From the NCBI GenBank assembly GCA_038533575.1, contig JBCAYL010000001.1, positions 124,001-188,000 of the forward strand: DNA of 64,000 nt, given 5' to 3'. Made by a program: the position numbers and the translations under genes. How positions within the stretch are numbered: position 1 is the stretch's first letter; every line of letters starts with the position of its first letter. The notes under the pieces were generated by a model. The model worked only from the letters and a program-made list of their open reading frames with translations. It had not been told where the DNA came from and made no database searches. Shown here one piece after another: positions 16,569 to 23,169 of the stretch. This DNA comes from Pseudomonadota bacterium. Lineage in GTDB: Bacteria; Pseudomonadota; Alphaproteobacteria; Rhodobacterales; Rhodobacteraceae.

Positions 16569-17863
16569 GGCGCGCTCCTCAATTCGAGCCTTCGCACGAG
16601 GTCGGTGAGGAGGGCGCCCTCCGGATCTGCCGTGGCGGCTTCCTGCGCCCAGGTCTCCCGCCCGGGATACATGGCATGGATGCTGGCAGGTGCCGCGACC
16701 GCGTCCTTGGCGAGGTATATGCGGCCACCGGCCTCGAGCGTCGCGGCCTCGAGCTCTGTCAAAAGTGCCCCCGCGCGGCCCTTGGCCGGAATATCGACCG
16801 CCAGCGTGTAGCCTTCCGTGGGAAAGGACATGAGGCCCGTTCCACCCGGACCCAGCCGTTTGAGCACGGCCAAAGGCGAGGCGCGGCCGGAGCGGGCCAC
16901 GGTCTCGAGCATTCCGCGCAAGGCACCGACCTCGGCGAGCGGGACAACGCATTGAAACTGGTGAAAGCCCGCCTTGCCGTAGAGCCTGTTCCAGTCGTGA
17001 ATGCGGTCGAGCGGAAAGAAGAAATCCTCGAAGCGGCGTCTCACGGTGCGCCCCGTGGGCGGCACCCGGCGGAAATAGGCGGCATTGAATGCGCGCACGA
17101 CCGGGGATGAGAGGGCAAAGCCCGGCGCGTTGATGGGGACGGACCGTGGTTTCCCGGCCTTGGGCGGGCTGCCTTCGGCGACCTCCGCCTCCTCCAGAAT
17201 ACCACGGCCAAGCGCGCTTCCTCGCGCGGTCGCATCGATCCAGCCCACGCAATAGGACGCGGAGGAGCCGTCGAGCTCGGCGATGAACTCGTCCCAGCCG
17301 CTCATGCGGCGCTCGCTGACGCGCATCACACCGCCATCGATGGCGGAGAGCTGAATGCGCGCGGAGAGAATGACCCCGGTTTGCCCGAGGCCACCCACGG
17401 TGGCGTTGAAGACCGCGCTGCCTGGCGTGATCGACGTGACCGTCTCGCCCTGCCGCAGCTCGATCTCCGTCACATGGGCGCCGAAGCTGCCCGCGTGGTG
17501 GTGGTTCTTGCCGTGGACGTCCATCGCGATCGCGCCGCCCACTGTGGCAAAGCCCGTGCCCGGCATGACTGGCAGGAGCCAGCCGCGGGGTGCGAAGGTC
17601 CGTACGAGATCGGCCATGGTCGCGCCGGCCTCGACGTGAAGGAGCCCGGTGAGCGGGTCGAAATCGAGGATGCGGTCGAGGCGCGAGAGATCGATGACGC
17701 GGCCCGCATCGTTGAGGCAGGCATCGCCGTAGGAACGACGGTTTCCGATGGCGGGGGCAGCTTCGAGAGAAAGGAGCGCGCTGCGGCGCTCAGGACGGGC
17801 GAGTTCGCCCGTGGCGCTGAGGGCGCGGCCCCAGCCTGTATAAGTGTCAGTGCGCCAGACCAT
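16565..17863 (-). CDS. FAD-dependent oxidase, DprE1-like
   Basis: A 432-residue FAD-linked oxidase of the GMC-unrelated VAO type. Visible motifs are IGNRRSYGDACLND (N-terminal FAD domain), GFATVGGAIAMDVHGKNHHH, in which the His-Gly-Lys-Asn-His-His matches the FAD-binding region of DprE1, and LKRLGPGGTGLMSFPTEGY followed by TLAVDIP in the C-terminal domain. In mycobacteria DprE1 oxidises the 2'-OH of decaprenylphosphoryl-ribose. The residue aligned by eye with the benzothiazinone target Cys387 is Ala355 here. I start at 17863; the frame continues 21 codons upstream, inside the flippase gene. It overlaps both neighbours. Confidence 0.88.
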   Translation of the reverse strand: MVWRTDTYTGWGRALSATGELARPERRSALLSLEAAPAIGNRRSYGDACLNDAGRVIDLSRLDRILDFDPLTGLLHVEAGATMADLVRTFAPRGWLLPVMPGTGFATVGGAIAMDVHGKNHHHAGSFGAHVTEIELRQGETVTSITPGSAVFNATVGGLGQTGVILSARIQLSAIDGGVMRVSERRMSGWDEFIAELDGSSASYCVGWIDATARGSALGRGILEEAEVAEGSPPKAGKPRSVPINAPGFALSSPVVRAFNAAYFRRVPPTGRTVRRRFEDFFFPLDRIHDWNRLYGKAGFHQFQCVVPLAEVGALRGMLETVARSGRASPLAVLKRLGPGGTGLMSFPTEGYTLAVDIPAKGRAGALLTELEAATLEAGGRIYLAKDAVAAPASIHAMYPGRETWAQEAATADPEGALLTDLVRRLELRSAP

Positions 17864-18839
17864 CGCGAGCTTTCTGTGCCTTTCGTTCGGCCAAGGGGAA
17901 GACGAGCACGCCGATGCCGATGGCAAACCAGAGCGTGGTCAGCCGGATCACGGCCGTGGCGGCCACGGCGACATCGAGGGGCACGTCTTCGAGCGTGAGG
18001 AGAGCGACCATGGCGGCCTCGGCGCCGCCGATCCCGCCCGGCGCGCCGGTGAGGCCGCCTGCAAGGGTCGCGAAAAGGAAGATGGAGACCGCCGTCCAGA
18101 ATGGGAGCGGCGCGCCCATCCAGACAAGGAGCAGGTGGAAGGCCCAGCCCTCCGCGAGCCATCCCAGCACCGAAAGGATGCCGGCGAGAAGGATGACGCG
18201 GGACGTCGAAAAGACGGCGATGGAGCGCGCGGAGCTGCGCACGCGGGCCATGAGCCGCGGGAAGCGGCCCGTCAGACGGTAGGCACCGCTCACGAGCGCG
18301 GAGAGGAGCGAGGGCCGCGTGGCGATGATGGCTGCGCAAACGGAGGCGAGGGCGATGGAGAGCGCGAGACCCGTGCCCATGGTCGAAAGCGCAACCGCCA
18401 CGGCGAGCATGGCGCCCATCGCCGCGAGATCCGCGGCGCGGTCCACCAGCGCGAGGGGCGCGGTGCGCTCAAAGCTCCAGTCGGCCTCTGCCTTGAGCCA
18501 GCGCATGCGGATGAGCTCCCCCACGCGGCCCGGCGTGACCGTCATGGCAAAGCCGCCGAAATAGTGCCGGACGTTTGTGCCGAGGGAAGTGGGCACGCCC
18601 AGCTCTCGCGCGAAGAGATCCCAACGCACGGCGCGCATGGCGTAGTTGCCGACGCTCAGGAGCAAGAGAAAGAGGACGGCCTGCAGCGAGAGCTTTGCCA
18701 GCTGGGAGAGCGTCGCATCCCATCCGGTGGCCGAGGCCAGCCCGACGAGCCCGAGCACCACCATCCCGAGGAGGGCGGCCATCAATGCTTTGTCAATCCA
18801 CGCCTTGCGGCGACGGCCTGCCATGTCGGTACTGCTCAT
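17847..18839 (-). CDS. LPG-synthase-like (UPF0104/YbhN-type) membrane protein, flippase candidate
   Basis: A 330-residue protein with about eight membrane segments, belonging to the lysylphosphatidylglycerol synthase transmembrane family. It shows RWDLFARELGVP, VTPGRVGELIRMRWL and GLTGAPGGIGGAEAAMV. GGAGG lies two bases before the first ATG (18845) but eight before the second (18839), so I use the second. It is the first gene of the three-gene minus-strand operon with the DprE1/DprE2-like genes and overlaps the former by 17 bases. Members of this family occur with glycolipid pathways and have been proposed to move lipid-linked sugars across the membrane. That role here is inference from context. 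Confidence 0.82.
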   Translation of the reverse strand: MSSTDMAGRRRKAWIDKALMAALLGMVVLGLVGLASATGWDATLSQLAKLSLQAVLFLLLLSVGNYAMRAVRWDLFARELGVPTSLGTNVRHYFGGFAMTVTPGRVGELIRMRWLKAEADWSFERTAPLALVDRAADLAAMGAMLAVAVALSTMGTGLALSIALASVCAAIIATRPSLLSALVSGAYRLTGRFPRLMARVRSSARSIAVFSTSRVILLAGILSVLGWLAEGWAFHLLLVWMGAPLPFWTAVSIFLFATLAGGLTGAPGGIGGAEAAMVALLTLEDVPLDVAVAATAVIRLTTLWFAIGIGVLVFPLAERKAQKARDGLAH

Positions 18840-19018
18840 TGTCATTGCCTCCGCCGGTAGCCCTTAATTGGGGCAAGATTGTGGAGTTGTGCCGAAAGTC
18901 GAAACAATAAGCCGTGACGCGCTGAAGCACTTTCCGCCCGCGACGATGCCAGAGGAAACTGGTTTTGCGCGCCTCGGGAGAGGTCATGCAAGGCGCGTGC
19001 CTTGGCCGGGGCCGCGGG

Positions 19019-19297
19019 CTAGACCTGGAACACGTCCGCCCAATCGGAGTGTTTGCGGCGCTCGGCATTCACGAAGGGGCAGAGCGGCACCACCTTGAAG
19101 CCCTTGTCCCGGGCGTCGGCCACGAGATGCTCCACGAGCGCGCGCCCGGCGCCCGTGCCGCGCATGGTATCGGGGACGCCCGTATGATCGACGATGCGCA
19201 GCGCTTCCGAGGCGATGGAGAAGGTCATCTCCGCCTCGCCTTCCTCCGTGCGCAGGACGTAGCGCCCTTTCTTGCCGTCAATTTCTTCCGTGATCAT
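19019..19297 (-). CDS. Short GNAT-family N-acetyltransferase (YjdJ-like)
   Basis: A 92-residue protein of the short GNAT group. It shows EEGEAEMTFSIASEALRIVDHT, the acetyl-CoA loop RGTGAGRALVEHLVADARDKG and the C-terminal VPLCPFVNAERRKH. The conserved Cys in the PxCPF motif has been linked to acetylation chemistry in this group. The substrate is unknown. It lies alone on the minus strand; 18846-19018 between it and the flippase-like gene shows no further gene and probably carries the promoter for that operon. Confidence 0.85.
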   Translation of the reverse strand: MITEEIDGKKGRYVLRTEEGEAEMTFSIASEALRIVDHTGVPDTMRGTGAGRALVEHLVADARDKGFKVVPLCPFVNAERRKHSDWADVFQV

Positions 19298-19371
19298 GGG
19301 GCTTTACTCCGCTCGGGTGGTCGCGCCGCCAGAAGGCGCTAGCCTCTGGCACCCCACGTAGGGTTCGGCGC

Positions 19372-19590
19372 ATGTCCGCGCAAGCGAGGAGACCAGCCTT
19401 GGAAGCAGACGAGACCTTCGCCGCGCATGTCGCGCGGCACCGCTGGCCGCTCCTCATCATGACGGGCCTCGTCGTGGTGACTCTCTTTTCGTGCATCCTC
19501 ATGCTTTCGACGACCTCGCTCTTGGCCAAGCCGGAGCTCACGTCGGGCGCGCACATCCCGCCGGGAACCGAACAGCGCGCCGACCGTTAA
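19372..19590 (+). CDS. Small single-pass membrane protein, unknown
   Basis: A 72-residue protein with a polar N-terminus (ADETFAAHVARHRWP), one membrane segment (about residues 26-50, LLIMTGLVVVTLFSCILML) and a short periplasmic or cytoplasmic tail. No family recognised. It is followed after 22 bases by another small single-pass protein on the same strand, so the two may act together. Codon use is like that of neighbouring genes. Confidence 0.55.
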   Translation: MSAQARRPALEADETFAAHVARHRWPLLIMTGLVVVTLFSCILMLSTTSLLAKPELTSGAHIPPGTEQRADR

Positions 19591-19612
19591 TCCGCTCCAG
19601 AAGGAGAAGACC

Positions 19613-19789
19613 ATGGCCTCAGCTGACAGCGAGACCGATCAGACTGCGTCGCGCAATTTCGGTGCGCTCGGGGGCATCGCGGTGTTGGCCGTCTTCGCTG
19701 CCGCGCTTTTCACGGCCTACCATTACTATGCTGAGGCCTCGGGCGATGTGCCCGATGACCCCAACAATCCCATCACGCTCAGGCAGTGA
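19613..19789 (+). CDS. Small single-pass membrane protein, unknown
   Basis: A 58-residue protein. ATG at 19613 is preceded by AAGGAGAAG at good spacing, a strong ribosome binding site. A polar N-terminus of about 15 residues (ASADSETDQTASRNFG) is followed by one membrane segment (GIAVLAVFAAALFTAYHYY) and an acidic, Pro/Asn-rich tail. No family recognised. It is convergent with scoB, with 15 bases between the stops, which include a perfect 12-base palindrome. Confidence 0.65.
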   Translation: MASADSETDQTASRNFGALGGIAVLAVFAAALFTAYHYYAEASGDVPDDPNNPITLRQ

Positions 19790-19804
19790 GCGTCGTCGCG
19801 ACGA

Positions 19805-20428
19805 TCAGAGGATCGTCGCCTCCGTGGCCGTGCGCAGCTCGTCTTCCGAGACGCCCTCGGCCAGCTCCACGATCTTTAGACCACCCTCCACCACATCGAG
19901 CACGCCGAGATTGGTGATGATGCGGTCGACCACGCCCGCGCCCGTGAGCGGCAGGGTGCATTCCTTCAGCACCTTGGAGACACCGGCCTTGTTCTGGTGA
20001 TCCATGACGACGATGACGCGGCCCACGCCAGCAACGAGGTCCATGGCCCCGCCCATGCCTTTCACGAGCTTGCCGGGGATCATCCAATTCGCCAGATCGC
20101 CGTTCTCGGCCACCTCCATGGCGCCGAGGATCGCGGCGGCGATCTTGCCGCCCCGGATCATGCCGAAGGACGTCGCGCTGTCGAAATAAGCCGTGCGGCG
20201 CAGCTCCGTGATCGTCTGCTTGCCTGCGTTGATGAGGTCCGGGTCCTCCTCTCCCTCGAAGGGGAAGGGGCCCATCCCGAGCATCCCGTTCTCGGATTGG
20301 AGCGTGATGTCCTTGTCGCCCACGTAATTCGCCACGAGCGTCGGGATGCCGATCCCGAGATTGACGTACATCCCGTCTTCGAGCTCTTCGGCGGCCCGTG
20401 CGGCCATCTGATTGCGATCCCAGGGCAT
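19805..20428 (-). CDS. scoB: 3-oxoacid CoA-transferase subunit B
   Basis: A 207-residue beta subunit of succinyl-CoA:3-ketoacid (acetoacetate) CoA-transferase. The catalytic Glu is in LQSENGMLGMGPF near residue 45, after VNLGIGIPTLVANYV. Later motifs include GGHxD-type GAMEVAENGDLANWMIPGK and the MDHQNKAGVSKVLKEC strand. ATG overlaps the last base of the scoA stop (TAATG), so the two subunits are translationally coupled. The enzyme activates ketone bodies to acetoacetyl-CoA in the cytoplasm. The frame is open upstream into scoA, but the start is clear from homologous N-termini. Confidence 0.92.
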   Translation of the reverse strand: MPWDRNQMAARAAEELEDGMYVNLGIGIPTLVANYVGDKDITLQSENGMLGMGPFPFEGEEDPDLINAGKQTITELRRTAYFDSATSFGMIRGGKIAAAILGAMEVAENGDLANWMIPGKLVKGMGGAMDLVAGVGRVIVVMDHQNKAGVSKVLKECTLPLTGAGVVDRIITNLGVLDVVEGGLKIVELAEGVSEDELRTATEATIL

Positions 20429-21147
20429 TAGACGGCCTCCTTCGCACGCGTGGTGCGCTGTTCGATGCGCTTCTCGTGGGTGCCCTGGATCAGGCGGTTC
20501 ACGTAGATGCCGGGCAGGTGGATCGCATCGGGATCGAGCGATCCAGTCGGCACGATCTCCTCGACCTCCATGATGCAGACCTTGCCGCACATGGCCGCGG
20601 GCGGATTGAAGTTCCGCGCGGTCTTGCGGAAGACGGCATTGCCCGTTTCGTCAGCCTTCCAGGCCTTCACGATGGAGAGGTCCGCGAAGAGCCCGGTTTC
20701 CATGATGTGGGTTTCCATCTCGCCGTCGCGATTGGGGAAGTCTTTGTGCTCCTTGCCCTCAGCGATGACAGTGCCCACACCCGTTTTGGTGTAGAAGCCC
20801 GGGATGCCGCAGCCGGCCGCGCGCATCCGCTCGGCCAGCGTGCCCTGCGGGTTGAACTCGAGCTCGAGCTCGCCCGAGAGGTACTGTTCCATGAAGGTGG
20901 CATTCTCGCCCACGTAGGAGGAGATCATCTTCTTCACCTGCCGCGTCTGGAGGAGGATCCCGATGCCGAAATCGTCCACGCCCGCGTTGTTTGAGGCGAA
21001 GGTGAGGTCCTTCGTGCCCGCCTCCTTGATGGCGCCGAGCAGGAGCTCCGGGATTCCACACAGGCCGAAACCGCCCGCTGCGATGAACATTCCGTCAAAC
21101 AAAAGCCCGTCCAGAGCCTCCGCCGCGGACCCGTAGATTTTCTTCAT
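20428..21147 (-). CDS. scoA: 3-oxoacid CoA-transferase subunit A
   Basis: A 239-residue alpha subunit. It starts MKKIYGSAAEALDGLLFDGM and has the CoA-transferase family I signature MFIAAGGFGLCGIPELLLGA near residue 20, then TFASNNAGVDDFGIGILL and the CGIPGFYTKTGVGT loop. It pairs with scoB to form the heteromeric SCOT enzyme. Length and order (A then B) are normal. The upstream 73 bases hold no gene and should contain the promoter. Confidence 0.93.
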   Translation of the reverse strand: MKKIYGSAAEALDGLLFDGMFIAAGGFGLCGIPELLLGAIKEAGTKDLTFASNNAGVDDFGIGILLQTRQVKKMISSYVGENATFMEQYLSGELELEFNPQGTLAERMRAAGCGIPGFYTKTGVGTVIAEGKEHKDFPNRDGEMETHIMETGLFADLSIVKAWKADETGNAVFRKTARNFNPPAAMCGKVCIMEVEEIVPTGSLDPDAIHLPGIYVNRLIQGTHEKRIEQRTTRAKEAV

Positions 21148-21220
21148 GAATAGTCCCTTCGAGGTGTGGCGGCAGCCTGCAAGCGAGGCCGGGGAGAGTC
21201 AATTCGCTGCGCCTGCACAA

Positions 21221-21535
21221 TCAGGCTTTGATCTCCTGGATCGCCGTGAAGCCCTCGAAGGCGGGCGGGCCGTCGTAGAGCGCCTTGCGGCTTCCGGCGC
21301 CCTTGTGTGCCGCGCGGAAGCTTTCGGAGCGCGTCCAGTTCAGGAATGCCTCTTCATCTGCCCAGACGGTATGCGAGGCGTAGAGCGTGATCCCGTCTTT
21401 CGACGGCCCGCGCAGCATGTGGAATTCCACGAAGCCGGGCTCGTTCCTGAGGAAGCTGTCGCGGTTGAGCCAGACCTCCTCGAACTCCGCCTCGGAGCCC
21501 TCGATCACGCGAAATCTGTTCATGGCGATATACAT
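21221..21535 (-). CDS. Antibiotic biosynthesis monooxygenase-family (ABM) protein
   Basis: A 104-residue dimeric alpha+beta barrel protein that begins MYIAMNRFRVIEGSEAEFEE and contains PGFVEFHMLRGPSKDG and HTVWADEEAFLNWTRSE. The family includes heme-degrading and quinone monooxygenases as well as proteins of unknown activity, and nothing here fixes the substrate. ATG is preceded by GAGGAGAGG. The heme oxygenase-like reading (IsdG/HmoB-type) is possible given the Trp/His content, but I do not claim it. It is 10 bases downstream of trkH on the same strand, so probably co-transcribed. Confidence 0.85.
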   Translation of the reverse strand: MYIAMNRFRVIEGSEAEFEEVWLNRDSFLRNEPGFVEFHMLRGPSKDGITLYASHTVWADEEAFLNWTRSESFRAAHKGAGSRKALYDGPPAFEGFTAIQEIKA

Positions 21536-21545
21536 GGGCCTCTCC

Positions 21546-22901
21546 TCAGAGCACGAGATTGTTATCGTCCTCTTCTTCCCGGCTCTCATCATGGGTGGCA
21601 AGGGCGATCCCGAAGGAGAGGATCCCGATCCGCCCCGCCGTCATCAAGACGATGATGATGAGCTTGCCGAGATCGCTCAGCTCGCCTGTGAGGCCCATGG
21701 AGAGCCCCACCGTCCCCATGGCCGAGGCGGCCTCGAAGAGCAGCGGCTCAAGAGGTTGCCCCACCTCCGTGAGCGAGAGCGCCACGAGCGCGACCGTCAG
21801 CATCCCGAAATAGAACGCGAAGGAGGCCGTGGCGGTCTGGAGCTTGTCATTCGGGACCCGGCGCTTGGCGAAGCGGACGCAGTCGCGGCCCTTGAGCGTG
21901 CTCTTCACGAGCCCCACGAGCGCGGCAAAGCAGGTGCTCTTGAGGCCGCCGCCCGTGCCCGCGGGAGAGGCGCCGAAGACCATCAGGAAGGTGATGATGA
22001 GGATCACGCCGAGCGAGAGCGGACCGATGGGATGCGTGTTGAAACCCACCGTCGTCGTCGCCGTCATCGTCTGGAAGAACGCGGCAAGGAGCCTCTCCGT
22101 CTGCGGCAGGTCGCGCAGCGTGGGCTCGGCCACGAAGATGAAAGCCGTGCCCGCCACGAGGAACCAGAAGGTCACCCGCAGGATCACCTTGGAATAAAAT
22201 CCCAGATGATTCGCCCGCCCGATGAGCATCCGCCAGCCATCAACCACGATGAGAAAGCCCATGGCCCCTAGAAGCGAGAGCGCCGAGATCACGAGGCTTA
22301 TGCCGGCATGGTCGCGAAACGCTTCGAGCGAGGTGGCAAAGAGCGAAAAGCCCGCCGTGCAGAAGGCCGAGACCGCGTGGAAGATCGCGGCCCAGAGCGG
22401 GTCTTCCACGCCTTGGGCGGCGAACATCGGGAATAGGACTGCCGCACCGATCACCTCCACCACGAGCGTGAAGAGGATGACCGAGCGCAAGAAAAGCCGG
22501 GCGGAAATATCCTCGGGCAGATTGAAGGCCGCGCGCGCCGTCTTCTCCCGCACGCCCGAAAGCCTGTTCTGCACGGCCAGGACAGCAAAGGAGCCGATAG
22601 TCATGTAGCCCAGCCCGCCGAGCTGGATGAGGAGGAGGATGACGATCTCGCCGGCCAGCGTGAAGCTCGTGCCAGGATCGACGGTCACGAGCCCGGTGGT
22701 GGAGACGGCGGATGTCGCGATGAAAAGCGCGTCGAGCGCGGAGACTGCCTGCGCCTGCATGGGCGGCAGGGCGAGGAGGGCCCAACCGAGCAGGATGTAG
22801 GAGACATAGCCAAAAAGCAGGAGCTTGGCCGGATGCGATCGAAGAAGCCCGATCCGCGCGCCCGCGATGGCGCGTTTCCACATCGTGTCTGTGGTTTCCA
22901 T
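21546..22901 (-). CDS. Potassium uptake protein, TrkH/KtrB family
   Basis: A 451-residue channel-like K+ transporter subunit with four pore repeats. The selectivity loops are visible in order: TSAVSTTGLVTVD, VSAFCTAGFSLF, TTTVGFNTHPIG and ASAMGTVGLSMG. About ten hydrophobic segments flank them. It needs a cytoplasmic Rossmann-type TrkA/KtrA partner, which is not encoded here. The length is closer to KtrB than to E. coli TrkH. The C-terminal tail is acidic (DESREEEDDNN). The start has no strong ribosome binding site. Confidence 0.9.
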   Translation of the reverse strand: METTDTMWKRAIAGARIGLLRSHPAKLLLFGYVSYILLGWALLALPPMQAQAVSALDALFIATSAVSTTGLVTVDPGTSFTLAGEIVILLLIQLGGLGYMTIGSFAVLAVQNRLSGVREKTARAAFNLPEDISARLFLRSVILFTLVVEVIGAAVLFPMFAAQGVEDPLWAAIFHAVSAFCTAGFSLFATSLEAFRDHAGISLVISALSLLGAMGFLIVVDGWRMLIGRANHLGFYSKVILRVTFWFLVAGTAFIFVAEPTLRDLPQTERLLAAFFQTMTATTTVGFNTHPIGPLSLGVILIITFLMVFGASPAGTGGGLKSTCFAALVGLVKSTLKGRDCVRFAKRRVPNDKLQTATASFAFYFGMLTVALVALSLTEVGQPLEPLLFEAASAMGTVGLSMGLTGELSDLGKLIIIVLMTAGRIGILSFGIALATHDESREEEDDNNLVL

Positions 22902-22953
22902 GGGAAGCCCTCAAGAGACGCACGGTAAACGCCGTGCGCCCTGTCCGGTTCCC

Positions 22954-23169
22954 CTAGCCCTTGCGGAAGAGCGCCCCCAGCGCGCCATAGACAATGCCGA
23001 TCACCGCGGCCACCAACGCCCATCCTACCGCCGAGCCGAGAATGGCCCCAGCCGATCCGCCAAGGTCGTTGAGCGCGTTCGGCCTGAGGGAGAAGAGCCG
23101 GATCGCGCCCACGATGAGACCGAGGACGAATCCGATGAGGGCGAAACGGCGCGCGTACTTTACGATCAT
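22954..23169 (-). CDS. Small two-segment membrane protein coupled to topA
   Basis: A 71-residue protein with a basic N-terminus (MIVKYARRF) and two hydrophobic, Gly-rich segments (ALIGFVLGLIVGAIRLF and GAILGSAVGWALVAAVIGIV). Its ATG overlaps the topA stop by four bases (ATGA), so it is translationally coupled to topoisomerase I. No function recognised. The conserved linkage could simply reflect operon compaction. Confidence 0.7.
   Translation of the reverse strand: MIVKYARRFALIGFVLGLIVGAIRLFSLRPNALNDLGGSAGAILGSAVGWALVAAVIGIVYGALGALFRKG

Noticed and set aside
19792-19803. 12-base palindrome TCGTCGCGACGA between convergent genes as a terminator
   Set aside because: Too short and without T tracts; the tetra-GC words make it likely by chance in this composition.
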